Below, in pieces: positions 17,396 to 27,913 of a DNA stretch of 64,000 bases. The stretch comes from Arthrobacter sp. H-02-3 (lineage in GTDB: Bacteria; Actinomycetota; Actinomycetes; Actinomycetales; Micrococcaceae): positions 62,001 through 126,000 of the forward strand of contig NZ_PYUI01000006.1 of the NCBI RefSeq assembly GCF_003097355.1, written 5' to 3'. Made by a program: the position numbers and the translations under genes. Position 1 is the first letter of the stretch. Each line of letters opens with the position of its first letter. The notes under the pieces were generated by a model. It was not told the DNA's origin. It searched no databases and worked only from the letters and a program-made list of their open reading frames with translations.

Positions 17396-18942
17396 GCGCC
17401 GACCACGCGATGTCCAATACGTCGCAAACCGGACAGCACCCCGGACAGAACACGGAAGACCAGCACGGACTCAGCGAGAAGGGCCTGAAAGCAGGCTCGG
17501 TGGGCCTGATTGGCGCCGTTGTGATCGGCGTTTCCTGCATCGCCCCGGCGTATACCTTGACGGCGGCCCTGGGCCCTACCGTCGCCGAGGTCGGCGTGCA
17601 CCTGCCGGCGATCTTCCTGGTGGGCTTCGTCCCGATGCTGCTCGTGGCGTTCGGCTACCGCGAGCTGAACAACGCCATGCCCGACGCCGGCACCTCCTTC
17701 ACGTGGGCCTCGCGGGCCTTTGGCCCGTGGCTTGGCTGGATGGGCGGCTGGGGGCTCGTTGCGGCGACCATCATCGTGCTCTCGAATCTGGCCGCCGTCG
17801 CGGTGGACTTCTTCTACCTGATGCTGGGGCAGATCTTCGGCAATCCGGACCTCGCCGATCTCACCAAGAACCTGCCGCTGAATATCGCCACCACGCTGGT
17901 GTTCATTACGCTCGCGTGCTGGATCTCGTACCGCGGCATGGAAACCACCAAGACGGTCCAGTACGTGCTCGTGGGATTCCAGCTGCTGGTGCTCGGCTGG
18001 TTCGCCGTGGCTGCGTTCAGCCACGTCGCCAACGGAACCGCTTTTGACGCCACGGCCATCGCGCCGGACTGGTTCAACCCCTTCGCGGTCGAATCCTTCT
18101 CCGCCTTTGCCGCCGGCGTTTCGCTGTCCATCTTCATTTACTGGGGCTGGGACGTCACGCTGACCATGAATGAGGAGACCAAGAACCCGGAAAAGACCCC
18201 GGGCCGCGCCGCTACCGTCACCGTACTGGTCATCGTGATCATCTACATGACCGTTGCCCTGGCCACGCTGTCGTACGCCGGAATCGGTACGGAAGGCCTG
18301 GGCGCCGGCAACCCGGAGAATCAGGGCAGCATCTTCGCCGTCCTCGCGGGACCCGTGATGGGCCCCTTCGCCATCCTGATGTCCCTGGCCATCCTCAGCA
18401 GCTCGGCCGCGTCCCTGCAGTCCACCTTCGTCTCGCCCGCGCGGACCCTGCTGTCGATGGGCCACTACAAGGCCCTTCCGAAGAAGTTCAGCAGGATCAG
18501 CCCCACGCACAAGTCGCCGAGCTATGCCACGATCGCCTCGGCCGTGGCGGCCGCCGCGTTTTACGTCATTACCCGCACGACGTCGGAGAACGCGCTGTGG
18601 GACACCATCACGGCCCTGGGCATGATGATCTGCTTCTACTACGGCATCACCGCGCTGGCCTGTGTCTGGTTCTTCCGCGCCGAGGCGTTCAGCGGAGCGC
18701 ATGCGTTCTTCTTCAAGTTCCTCGCGCCCCTCCTGGGCGGCGTCATCCTGCTGGTCATGTTCTTTAAGACCGCCTACGACTCCATGGATCCGGCATACGG
18801 TTCAGGCTCCTCGATCGGCGGTCTGGGACTGGTCTTCATCCTTGGCATGGGCGTCATCCTGCTGGGCGTGGTGCTCATGCTGGTCATGGCCAAGGTGCGG
18901 CCCGAGTTCTTCAAGGGCGAGGTCCTGTCCCGGGGAAATTGA
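17392..18942 (+). CDS. APC-family amino acid/polyamine permease
   Basis: 516 aa with about 12 membrane segments. Family features: GLKAGSVGLIGAVVIGVSCIAPAYTLTA near the N-terminus, the conserved EL segment FGYRELNNAMPDAGTSFTWASRAFGPWLGWMGGW, and FIYWGWDVTLTMNEETKNPEKTPGRA (TM6-7 region). The start overlaps the usp stop. Given the oxidase two genes upstream, putrescine or a related amine is the likely substrate; family membership alone does not fix it. Confidence 0.87.
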   Translation: MSADHAMSNTSQTGQHPGQNTEDQHGLSEKGLKAGSVGLIGAVVIGVSCIAPAYTLTAALGPTVAEVGVHLPAIFLVGFVPMLLVAFGYRELNNAMPDAGTSFTWASRAFGPWLGWMGGWGLVAATIIVLSNLAAVAVDFFYLMLGQIFGNPDLADLTKNLPLNIATTLVFITLACWISYRGMETTKTVQYVLVGFQLLVLGWFAVAAFSHVANGTAFDATAIAPDWFNPFAVESFSAFAAGVSLSIFIYWGWDVTLTMNEETKNPEKTPGRAATVTVLVIVIIYMTVALATLSYAGIGTEGLGAGNPENQGSIFAVLAGPVMGPFAILMSLAILSSSAASLQSTFVSPARTLLSMGHYKALPKKFSRISPTHKSPSYATIASAVAAAAFYVITRTTSENALWDTITALGMMICFYYGITALACVWFFRAEAFSGAHAFFFKFLAPLLGGVILLVMFFKTAYDSMDPAYGSGSSIGGLGLVFILGMGVILLGVVLMLVMAKVRPEFFKGEVLSRGN

Positions 18943-19063
18943 GTCCGCGGCCTGTTCCGGTCAGAGAAGGTCCCCATCCGGCAGTCCTTGGAAAGTAAGC
19001 ACACTTACCAATAGGCTGTCCGGAGGGGGACCTTCCTCCGTGGAACGAGAACGAGGTGAGAGC

Positions 19064-19546
19064 ATGTCGGATGCCGCCAGCATCAGTAAAGTCACGGACA
19101 TCATCAACGATTCGCACATCGGAATGTTCACAACCATCAACGAAGAAGGCGCGCTCGTCAGCCGGCCGCTGGCCGTCCAGGAGGTCAAGGACGACGGCGA
19201 CATGTGGTTCTTCACGTCGGCGACTACCTCGCAGGTGGCCCACATCCGGGCGAACCCGGCCGTGAACGTTTCCTTCGGCAAGCGCACCGAATGGGTCTCC
19301 GTTGCCGGGACCGCCGAAGTCGTGACCGACCGGCAGCTGATCCATGACATGTGGAACCAGGTGGTGGAGGCCTGGTTCCCGGACGGACCGGACACCCCGG
19401 AGGTGGTTCTGCTGCACGTCGACTCGGATTCCGCCGAGTACTGGACCAGCCCGGGCGGCACAGCGGCCACCGCGCTGCAGTGGATCAAGTCCAAGGTCAC
19501 CAACGGCCGCATGAGCGTCGGCGAGAGCGCAACCGTAGAGCTGTAG
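19064..19546 (+). CDS. Pyridoxamine 5'-phosphate oxidase-family (general stress 26-like) protein
   Basis: 160 aa split-barrel flavin-binding protein: HIGMFTTINEEGALVSRPLAVQEV, MWFFTSATTSQVAHIRANPAVNVSF and WVSVAGTAEVVTD. It belongs to the general-stress branch rather than to true PdxH. The ATG at 19064 has GAGGTGAG just upstream. The intergenic region holds GTAAG-CACA-CTTAC (18998-19011), a possible operator or promoter part. It follows the permease by 121 bp and probably forms its own unit. Confidence 0.85.
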   Translation: MSDAASISKVTDIINDSHIGMFTTINEEGALVSRPLAVQEVKDDGDMWFFTSATTSQVAHIRANPAVNVSFGKRTEWVSVAGTAEVVTDRQLIHDMWNQVVEAWFPDGPDTPEVVLLHVDSDSAEYWTSPGGTAATALQWIKSKVTNGRMSVGESATVEL

Positions 19547-19594
19547 CGTGCCGGACCGGGCCGGCGGGGAATCCGGGCTGCTGCCGGCCGATTC

Positions 19595-20233
19595 CTAGTC
19601 GATGATTTTCAGGCCGGTGCCCCAGTTGAAGTCGGGATACGCGGGGTTGGCCTGCAGCGCCATGATCAGCAGCTGGAAGCCTTCGAGCTCGCGGGCGTGG
19701 CGCAGTCCGCCGACCTGGAGCGGACGCAGCCCTGCGGCCTCGGTGAAGGCTGCGACCTCGTTGCGGGCCTGTTCCGAGTCCGAGGCGATGAAGACATCCA
19801 GCGGCATGCCGCCGGTGGTCCCGGCGCCGAGCGTGCCGGCGAAGGTGGTGTTGAACGCTTTCACCACCCGTGCGCCTGGTAGCAGCGCGGCGATTTCTTC
19901 GGCCGCTGACGTCCCCGGGCCGACCACCAGGGAATCAAAAGTTTCGGTGTCGATCGGATTGCTGATCTCCACGACCGTCTTGCCGCTGAGCGTGTCGCCG
20001 AAATGCGTGGCAACTTCCTTTGCGGGGCCGAAGTAGAGCGCCAGGACGACGATGTCGCCCTCGGGAACCTCGCTCAGGCCGCCGGAGGTGGTGGTGCCGC
20101 CAAGTTCAGCAGCGAGCTTGGCGGCATTCTCCGGCGTCCGGTCCAGAACCTGGACGGAGCGGCCGGCGGCGACGGCCCGGGTTCCGATCGCCCGTGCCAT
20201 ATTTCCGCTGCCGATGATCGTGATGTCAGTCAT
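19595..20233 (-). CDS. NADPH-dependent F420 reductase-family oxidoreductase
   Basis: 212 aa Rossmann protein: ITIIGSGNMARAIGTRAVAAG (residues 4-24), DIVVLALYFGPAKEVATHFGD, GKTVVEISNPID, and ARVVKAFNTTFAGTL. This is the F420:NADP oxidoreductase/NAD(P)-binding family. Whether the partner is F420 cannot be shown. A GGAA-type ribosome site precedes the ATG. It is transcribed with no close partner; the next gene leftward converges. Confidence 0.82.
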   Translation of the reverse strand: MTDITIIGSGNMARAIGTRAVAAGRSVQVLDRTPENAAKLAAELGGTTTSGGLSEVPEGDIVVLALYFGPAKEVATHFGDTLSGKTVVEISNPIDTETFDSLVVGPGTSAAEEIAALLPGARVVKAFNTTFAGTLGAGTTGGMPLDVFIASDSEQARNEVAAFTEAAGLRPLQVGGLRHARELEGFQLLIMALQANPAYPDFNWGTGLKIID

Positions 20234-20285
20234 GGTGGTTCCTTCCGAGGTTGGGCGGGAACTGCGGAATCAGCAATTCCGGAGG

Positions 20286-20921
20286 TCAGCTGTGGGCGCG
20301 GTCCGGGCCGTGGAGCCCCGCGGGGTTGACGCCGGCCGCGCGTTCAGCGGCAGCCAGGGCACGTTCCAGCTGGTCCACTGCCGGAGCGTACGCCGTGTCA
20401 GCCGAGCCGCGGTCCGTGCGGCCGCCGGGACGGCCGGCGGCCTTGATGGCCCGGATCAGGGCGGCCGTTTCCGGTTGCCGGGGATCGCTCATCGCCGGGT
20501 AGTCAATCGAGTACCCGGGATCGAGCTCGTAGCGTTGCCACCGGGCGAGGGCGTTCTTGTGCCGCTCAGCAGCGGCCTCATTCATGAGCTGAGTCTTCCG
20601 GGCTGCCCGGCGCGATTCCTGCCGGCGGAGCAGCCGGGGAACGGCCGCAAAAGCCGCCAGGGCCGTCACGGCGGCCAGCATGCCGAGCGCCAGGCCTGCC
20701 CAGGGCCACGTGAAGCTGGCGATCAGGACGGCGGGAACCACAACGACGAGTCCGGCAAAAACGTCCCAAAATACGCCGTCTGCGCCCTCTGAGCGTCCCT
20801 CGCCGGCTGCCAGGTGCTTGCGGGCCAGGTACATCGAGACGAATGCCGCCCCGGCAACCACGAGCGCAAGGGCCAGGAACTGCCCTGCCGCGAGGGCACC
20901 GGTTTGTGAGAGCGACGTCAT
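20286..20921 (-). CDS. Conserved membrane protein of unknown function
   Basis: 211 aa. Three hydrophobic segments (about 10-33, 53-72 and 75-95) are followed by a charged cytoplasmic C-terminal half with possible coiled coil (RRQESRRAARKTQLMNEAAAERHKNALARW) and YELDPGYSIDYPAMSDP. I do not recognise a named family. Its coding quality (frame and codon use like neighbours) supports a real gene. The 20922-21129 interval upstream holds no gene. Confidence 0.65.
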   Translation of the reverse strand: MTSLSQTGALAAGQFLALALVVAGAAFVSMYLARKHLAAGEGRSEGADGVFWDVFAGLVVVVPAVLIASFTWPWAGLALGMLAAVTALAAFAAVPRLLRRQESRRAARKTQLMNEAAAERHKNALARWQRYELDPGYSIDYPAMSDPRQPETAALIRAIKAAGRPGGRTDRGSADTAYAPAVDQLERALAAAERAAGVNPAGLHGPDRAHS

Positions 20922-21129
20922 TGCACACCTCCGGCGGAACCGTCCCGGACGGGCGCTGTTCCGCTAGTTCCATTGGAATCCCTCGCGGCGGGGCCGTCAA
21001 TGGCCGTTCGGCCCTGCCGGACAGCCGGCAGGACCCCCCGCCGGCGAGCCGGGGACGGCCGCCGCTGAGGCAGTCACGGAGGCCGCGCCACGGTTCCTTC
21101 AGGGGTACTCCCGGCGTAGCCTAGGGGCC

Positions 21130-21507
21130 ATGCGACTGAAAATGTGCAGTATCCACGTCAAGGACCCGGCCTCGGCCCATGAGTTCTACACCGGCATCCT
21201 GGGCTTTGAAACGCTGATGGCCATGCCGGAGCACAACCTCTTCATCGTTAAGGATCCGGACGGGGCCGGCGGCGCCGGACTGCTGCTGGAGCCCAGTGAC
21301 AACCCGATCGGGGCGGCCTACATGAACGGCCTGCACGACGCCGGAATTCCGGCGATCGTCTTTGGCGTGCCCGACGTGCGCGCCGAATATGCCCGGCTGG
21401 CGGCCAAGGGCGTGATGTTCCAGGCGGAGCCGTCCGAGGGCCCCGGCGGGACCACCGCAGTGTTGGATGACGGCTGCGGCAACTACGTGCAGCTGCACCA
21501 GGACTAG
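21130..21507 (+). CDS. VOC-family (glyoxalase/bleomycin-resistance fold) protein
   Basis: 125 aa. A paired beta-alpha-beta module: MCSIHVKDPASAHEFYTGILGFET at the N-terminus and the closing strand GTTAVLDDGCGNYVQLHQD. The metal-ligand pattern is His8 and a late Gln/His in VQLHQ. The substrate is unknown; proteins of this branch include dioxygenases, isomerases and antibiotic-binding proteins. It stands alone. Confidence 0.82.
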   Translation: MRLKMCSIHVKDPASAHEFYTGILGFETLMAMPEHNLFIVKDPDGAGGAGLLLEPSDNPIGAAYMNGLHDAGIPAIVFGVPDVRAEYARLAAKGVMFQAEPSEGPGGTTAVLDDGCGNYVQLHQD

Positions 21508-21572
21508 CCACACCAGGACCGGCCGCATTAGGTTCGGCGGGAGGGCCCAGGATCAGCCCCACTCAAGTCATA

Positions 21573-22181
21573 TCAGCGGCTCACTTTGTCCTTGTCCGGG
21601 TGCTCGTCGCCGATATGGCCGGGCGCGTTGGCGGCCAGGACCCGCTCCACGAAGGAGGCATACTCCTCCATGTAGTGGCGCAGCAGCTTGGCCGTGGCCT
21701 CGTCTTTGACCTCGCCGTCCTCGCCGTAGACCTCCGGAACGAAGCGGATGTACGCCTCCGGCGCATTGAGCTGCGGCGCATCCAGGAAGCTCAGCACGCT
21801 CCGGAACGAGGACTGCATCACGGCCGTGCCGATGCCGCCGGGGGAGGCGCCGATGATCCCGGTCGGCTTGCGGGAGAAGGAGTTGGTGCCCCAGGGCCGG
21901 GACCCCCAGTCGATGGCGTTCTTGAGTGCCCCGGGAATGGACCGGTTGTATTCGGGCGAGACAAACAGGATGCCGTCGGACGCGGCGATCGCATCCTTGA
22001 GGGCCTGCGCTTCCGGCGGAAAGGCAGCGTCAAAGTCCGGGCTGTACAGCGGCAGGTCTTTGATGGCGATTTCCGTGAACTCCAGCTCCGCGGGTGCAAG
22101 CCGGATCAGGGCCTTGGACAGGGTGCGGTTGATGGAATGGCTCGAAAGGCTCCCGACAAAGTATCCGATCTTGAAGGCCAT
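21573..22181 (-). CDS. NADPH-dependent FMN reductase
   Basis: 202 aa flavodoxin-fold enzyme: IGYFVGSLSSHSINRTLSKAL (FMN phosphate loop), LPLYSPDFD, FVSPEYNRSIPGALKNAIDWGSR (the family signature) and GIIGASPGGIGTA. It reduces FMN or quinone-like acceptors with NADPH. The ATG at 22181 was chosen because GGAAGGAAAC lies upstream and the domain starts immediately after. It is a single gene. Confidence 0.9.
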   Translation of the reverse strand: MAFKIGYFVGSLSSHSINRTLSKALIRLAPAELEFTEIAIKDLPLYSPDFDAAFPPEAQALKDAIAASDGILFVSPEYNRSIPGALKNAIDWGSRPWGTNSFSRKPTGIIGASPGGIGTAVMQSSFRSVLSFLDAPQLNAPEAYIRFVPEVYGEDGEVKDEATAKLLRHYMEEYASFVERVLAANAPGHIGDEHPDKDKVSR

Positions 22182-22324
22182 GGCCTGTTTCCTTCCCGAT
22201 GCTCCGCCGGTGGCTGGTGGATGGGGAGTGAACATGGGGATCGGACCGGCGGTCCCGACTCACCCCGCGAGCATAGTCCTGCGTCCGCGGGATGAAAATA
22301 GAAACCGGGATGAGCCCTCCGCCG

Positions 22325-22729
22325 CTATTCGGCCTTGGCGCGGGCCTTTTTGGCGTCCTTCTTGGCGGCCTCGTCCTTGACCCGCTGGGCCTCGGCGCGG
22401 ACGGCGGCGTGGGTGGAGCGTTCGGCGACCAGCCACGCGGGGGGAGCCTGCAGCAGCGCGGTGATTTCCGCCGTCGTCAGCGCTTCCTCAACGCCGCCGC
22501 GGGCCAGGCCGCTGATGGAGACGTTGAGCTTTTGCGCGACCACCGGGCGGGGGTGCGGGCCGTTGCGGCGCAGTTCCGCGAGCCACTCCGGCGGGTTGGC
22601 CTGGAGCTCGGCGAAATCGGCGCGGGTGATGACCGAATCCTGGAACTCCTGGGGTGTTGCGGGCAGGTAGATGCCAAGCTTCTTGGCAACGGTGGCCGGC
22701 TTCATGGACTGGGAGTTTGCAGAGGTCAT
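22325..22729 (-). CDS. DUF5997 family protein
   Basis: 134 aa. Repeated motif-like segments: MKPATVAKKLGIYLPATPQEFQDSVITRADF and RPVVAQKLNVSISGLARGGVEEALTTAEITALL. The second looks like a helix-turn-helix. The C-terminus is a Lys/Ala coiled tail (KDEAAKKDAKKARAKAE). It is divergent from a LysR-type effector domain protein that lacks its own HTH, with 78 bp between the starts. The pair may form a split regulator; this is inference. Confidence 0.8.
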   Translation of the reverse strand: MTSANSQSMKPATVAKKLGIYLPATPQEFQDSVITRADFAELQANPPEWLAELRRNGPHPRPVVAQKLNVSISGLARGGVEEALTTAEITALLQAPPAWLVAERSTHAAVRAEAQRVKDEAAKKDAKKARAKAE

Positions 22730-22807
22730 GCTTCAAGGGTATCCGGCCAGAGGCTTACCGGGCACCGGCACTGAGGCCTGCACGAGCCCGGGCGGTACTG
22801 TGAACAT

Positions 22808-23557
22808 GTGTCCGCAGCCGATGAAACACCCCAGACCCCCGACGAAACCGCCGTCCAGGCCGAAGCAACAGCGCGGGAGCTGCGCTTCGCGTACGTCGCC
22901 GGCGTCACGCCCGGAAAATGGATCCGGCGCTGGGAGGAACGGATGCCCGATGTTCCGTTGCACTCCTTTATGTCCGACGACGGCGCCCAGCTCGCCGTGC
23001 TCCGCGACGGTTCCGCGGACCTGAGCTTCGTCCGGTTGCCGGTGGAACGCGACGGCCTCAGTGTGATCCCGCTGTACGAGGAACAGCCGGTGATGGTGGC
23101 ACCCAAGGGACACGAGATCTCGGTGTTCGAGGAAGTGGACCTGGCGGACCTCTCCAAGGAGACCTTCCTTGACGTGCAGGAACTTGGCGGCGCCGCGATG
23201 GCCCTGCAGGTGGTGGCGACCGGTGCCGGGCTGGTGATCCTGCCGATGTCCGTGGCCCGGCACTTCAATGTCAAAGACACCGTGGCCCGGAAACTCACCG
23301 GTGCGCCCGTCACGGAGATCGCCCTTGCGTGGCCCAGCGACTCCACGGATGAGGTGATCGAGGAATTCATCGGGATTGTCCGCGGGCGAACCGCGGCGAG
23401 CTCCCGCCAGCCCTCGGCGCAGCAGGAAAAGCCCAAGCGGGAGCCCAAGCCGGACCGGCGCGGCCCCGCGGTCAAGAAACCCAAGGTGGCCCAGCGGTAC
23501 GCGCCGAACCCGGACAAGGGCCGCGGCAAGGGATCCCGGAAAAAGGGCAAACGCTAG
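22808..23557 (+). CDS. LysR-type substrate-binding domain protein without HTH
   Basis: 249 aa. The core (about residues 22-195) matches the LysR effector fold: LRFAYVAGVTPGKWIRRWEERMPDVPL, VLRDGSADLSFVRLPV, LYEEQPVMVAPKGHEI and GAGLVILPMSVARHFN. The N-terminal DNA-binding domain is absent. The C-terminal 50 residues are strongly basic (RGRGKGSRKKGKR-type), perhaps for nucleic-acid contact. The start is GTG at 22808. Divergent DUF5997 may supply DNA binding. Confidence 0.82.
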   Translation: MSAADETPQTPDETAVQAEATARELRFAYVAGVTPGKWIRRWEERMPDVPLHSFMSDDGAQLAVLRDGSADLSFVRLPVERDGLSVIPLYEEQPVMVAPKGHEISVFEEVDLADLSKETFLDVQELGGAAMALQVVATGAGLVILPMSVARHFNVKDTVARKLTGAPVTEIALAWPSDSTDEVIEEFIGIVRGRTAASSRQPSAQQEKPKREPKPDRRGPAVKKPKVAQRYAPNPDKGRGKGSRKKGKR

Positions 23558-23597
23558 GGCGTAGCCGAGTGAGGGCCGGCACGCATAGGCTCGGTCC

Positions 23598-23918
23598 GTG
23601 GACATCGTCGAATTCCTGACCGCACGGATAAGAGAAGACGAAGCTGCCGCCCTGAAGCTGCTCGGCGACCCCACCCTGGCCGTTTCCGGCGAGTGGTACG
23701 AACGCCGCCTGCTTCGCGAGTGCGAGGCCAAACGCCGGCTGATCGACATCATTGAATCCGCCCGGCAGTCCGTCCTGGCGGCGCTGGTCAGCCAGGAACT
23801 GGCCGACGCCGGATGGGTGCCGGACGTGATCGAATGGACCACCCTCTCCTTGAACACCCTGGCCCTGCCGTACGCCGACCACCCCGAATTCCAGGCCCGC
23901 TGGCGGACCCCCGGGTAG
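23598..23918 (+). CDS. DUF6221 family protein
   Basis: 106 aa. The N-terminal signature VEFLTARIREDEAAA and the middle WYERRLLRECEAKRRLIDI match a short actinobacterial family of unknown function often found near mobile or accessory genes. The start is GTG at 23598 and is modest in support. It lies 40 bp after the LysR-like gene and before the urease operon. No function is known. Confidence 0.72.
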   Translation: MDIVEFLTARIREDEAAALKLLGDPTLAVSGEWYERRLLRECEAKRRLIDIIESARQSVLAALVSQELADAGWVPDVIEWTTLSLNTLALPYADHPEFQARWRTPG

Positions 23919-24048
23919 GGATGCGGAAACCGTGCCGGACTCCGGCGCATGTGACGCCGGAAACACGCGGGAAATCTTCCCGGCCTACGCTGGTCACACC
24001 GCAGCATCCGCGGTCCGCCAGCCGGGCGGTTCTTGAAGGGATTCCGTC

Positions 24049-24351
24049 ATGCACTTATTGCCCCGTGAGCAGGAAAAACTCATGATCGTGGTCGCAGCGG
24101 ACCTCGCCCGGCGCCGCCAGGCACGCGGCCTGAAGCTGAACTTCCCCGAGGCCGTCGCCGTCATCAGCTATGAACTGATCGAGGGCGCCCGGGACGGCCG
24201 GACCGTGGCAGAGCTCATGAGTTACGGAACCACCCTCCTGGGCCGCGACGACGTCATGGAGGGCGTGCCGGAAATGATCCACGACGTCCAAGTCGAGGCC
24301 ACCTTCCCGGACGGCACCAAGCTCGTCACCGTCCACGATCCCATCCGCTAG
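24049..24351 (+). CDS. ureA: Urease subunit gamma
   Basis: 100 aa structural subunit: [37 protein letters not shown] and [10 protein letters not shown], typical over full length. AAGGGA lies upstream of the ATG. It is the first gene of ureABCEFGD-nickel permease. The 130-bp upstream region should carry the promoter; no nickel or nitrogen-control box is obvious. Confidence 0.96.
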   Translation: MHLLPREQEKLMIVVAADLARRRQARGLKLNFPEAVAVISYELIEGARDGRTVAELMSYGTTLLGRDDVMEGVPEMIHDVQVEATFPDGTKLVTVHDPIR

Positions 24352-24361
24352 GAGAGCCCTG

Positions 24362-24708
24362 ATGATTCCCGGAGAATACGTTCTCGGCACCGCGCCGCTG
24401 ACGATCAATGCCGGCCGCGAGGCGGTTGACGTCGCCGTGACCAACACCGGTGACCGGCCCGTCCAGGTGGGCTCGCACTACCACTTTGCCGAAGCGAACG
24501 CCGCGCTGCAGTTCGACCGGCAGGCCGCCTACGGCCGCCGCCTGGACATTCCGGCCGGCACCGCCGCACGGTTCGAACCGGGGGACAGCAGGACCGTCCG
24601 GCTGATCAAACTCGCGGGCCGGCGTGAAGTGTACGGCCTCAGCAACGCCGTCAATGGCAGACTCCGCGAGACAGGACTCCACGTTTCCGAGGGGACAGGT
24701 GACGCACA

Positions 24709-24712
<4 letters not shown>
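24362..24712 (+). CDS. ureB: Urease subunit beta
   Basis: 116 aa: [53 protein letters not shown] and the end of the domain near [10 protein letters not shown]. It follows ureA by 10 nt. Its stop overlaps the ureC GTG start by 4 nt, so beta and alpha subunits are coupled. Confidence 0.96.
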
Positions 24713-26493
<1,781 letters not shown>

Positions 26494-26512
26494 GCTTCCA
26501 GAGGAGACGAAC

Positions 26513-26995
26513 ATGATCATCGAAAAGATCCTCGGCAACACACACGACCTTCCTCCCGGGCCGGACCCGTACGCCGGGCTGCACCAGGAAAAGGTCATCC
26601 TGCCCAGCGCCCAGCTGGTCAAGCGCATCCAGCGCGTCACCACCGACCACGGCAAAGAGTTGGGCCTGCGCTTTCCCTCCGGTTCCGGGGACCTGCGCGA
26701 CGGCGACATCCTGCACGTGGCCGAGACCAACATGATCGTTGTCTCGGTGCTGCCCACCGACGTCCTGGTGATCGCCCCGCGCTCCATCCACGAGATGGGC
26801 GTGGTGGCGCACTCCCTGGGCAACCGGCACCTGCAGGCCCAGTTCTTCGATGCGTCCTCGGACTACGGGGCAGAGGTAATGGTGTGCCAGTACGACCACA
26901 CCGTGGAGGACTATCTCAAACACGTCGGAGCGCCCTACGACCGCCAGGAACGCGTGATGCCCGTCCCCTTCCGCCATGCCGAACACTCGCACTAG
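26513..26995 (+). CDS. ureE: Urease accessory protein UreE (nickel metallochaperone)
   Basis: 160 aa: MIIEKILGNTHDL, LRFPSGSGDLRDGDIL and LGNRHLQAQF (the conserved metal-site region). The C-terminus is short and only weakly His-rich (RHAEHSH). It delivers nickel for UreC activation. GAGGAG lies upstream of the ATG, 19 nt after ureC. The gene is followed by a dispersed repeat before ureF. Confidence 0.94.
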   Translation: MIIEKILGNTHDLPPGPDPYAGLHQEKVILPSAQLVKRIQRVTTDHGKELGLRFPSGSGDLRDGDILHVAETNMIVVSVLPTDVLVIAPRSIHEMGVVAHSLGNRHLQAQFFDASSDYGAEVMVCQYDHTVEDYLKHVGAPYDRQERVMPVPFRHAEHSH

Positions 26996-27031
26996 TTTTC
27001 TCTTCCGTGGCTGGGGCGCCGTGGGCGCTGC

Positions 27032-27152
27032 GGCGGGTGATAGGGGTCGTGCCCGTCCCCAGCCGCTCCCAACTCTCGCAAGCTCGAGTCGGGGCCCTCG
27101 CGGCAGTGGGCCCATCGCGGTGCCCGCCACGCCGCGACCCCTATCACCCGCC
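27032..27152 (+). repeat. Dispersed palindromic element, family 2, copy 1 (ureE-ureF gap)
   Basis: Perfect 18-bp terminal inverted repeat GGCGGGTGATAGGGGTCG (27032-27049) and its complement (27135-27152) around an internal core. The core 27048-27136 is repeated in inverse orientation at 28593-28681 with three differences in 89 positions by my alignment. It fills most of the 198-bp gap that interrupts the otherwise tight urease operon. Confidence 0.9.
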
Positions 27153-27193
27153 TCCGCAGATTCGACAGCTTGCCTTGCGTCGTGGGGCCAGTT

Positions 27194-27859
27194 ATGACCT
27201 ATCAGTTGGCATTGCAGCAGCTGACGGATTCGGCGCTGCCTACCGGGGCGTTTGCTCACTCGCTGGGGTTTGAGAGCTATGTGGAGCGCGGACTGGTGCA
27301 CGATGAGGAGTCGTTTGGGGTGTGGCTGGCTGCGTTTGTGGGGCAGCAGTTGACGTATTCGGATGCCTTGGCTATTCGGTTCCTCTATGAGGGCGTTGCT
27401 GTTGCTGAACTGGACGGTTCGTTGACCGCCCAGCTGTTGCCTCGGCAGATGCGCGAGGCCAGCACCAAGATGGGCACCCGGCTGCTGGAGATTGGCGCGG
27501 AGGTCTTTCCTTCCCCTGAACTGGCGGAATACCGGGCGTGGGTGACTTCGGGCCGGGGCGCCGGCCACCAGCCGCTGGCGTTCGCGGTGATTGCCCGTTC
27601 CCTGGGAGTCCCGCTGCCCGAGGCCCTCGCCGCCTACCTGTTCGCCACGGTCACGTCGCTGACGCAAAACGCCGTCCGGGCGATCCCCCTGGGGCAGAAC
27701 GCCGGCCAGCGGCTCCTGCGGAAGGCGGCCGACGACGTCGCTGCCGCGGCCGAGCGGGCCGTCCACCTCACGCCTGACGACTTCGGGGCCGTCAGCCCCG
27801 GATTGGAAATTTCGCAGATGCGGCACGAACGCCAGCGCGCCCGCATGTTCATGAGCTGA
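27194..27859 (+). CDS. ureF: Urease accessory protein UreF
   Basis: 221 aa: LTDSALPTGAFAHSLGFESYVERG (residues about 9-32) and GHQPLAFAVIARSLGVPL, TSLTQNAVRAIPLGQ and PGLEISQMRHERQRARMFMS. It gates UreG GTPase during metallocentre assembly. The ATG at 27194 was chosen; a TTG at 27170 lies nearer to the repeat. No strong ribosome site is seen, and the family 2 repeat just upstream may have displaced it. Confidence 0.94.
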   Translation: MTYQLALQQLTDSALPTGAFAHSLGFESYVERGLVHDEESFGVWLAAFVGQQLTYSDALAIRFLYEGVAVAELDGSLTAQLLPRQMREASTKMGTRLLEIGAEVFPSPELAEYRAWVTSGRGAGHQPLAFAVIARSLGVPLPEALAAYLFATVTSLTQNAVRAIPLGQNAGQRLLRKAADDVAAAAERAVHLTPDDFGAVSPGLEISQMRHERQRARMFMS

Positions 27860-27913
27860 GCTGACCGAGCAGTACAAGTTGGTCCACTACACGAAATATG
27901 TCTGGAGAAGAAT

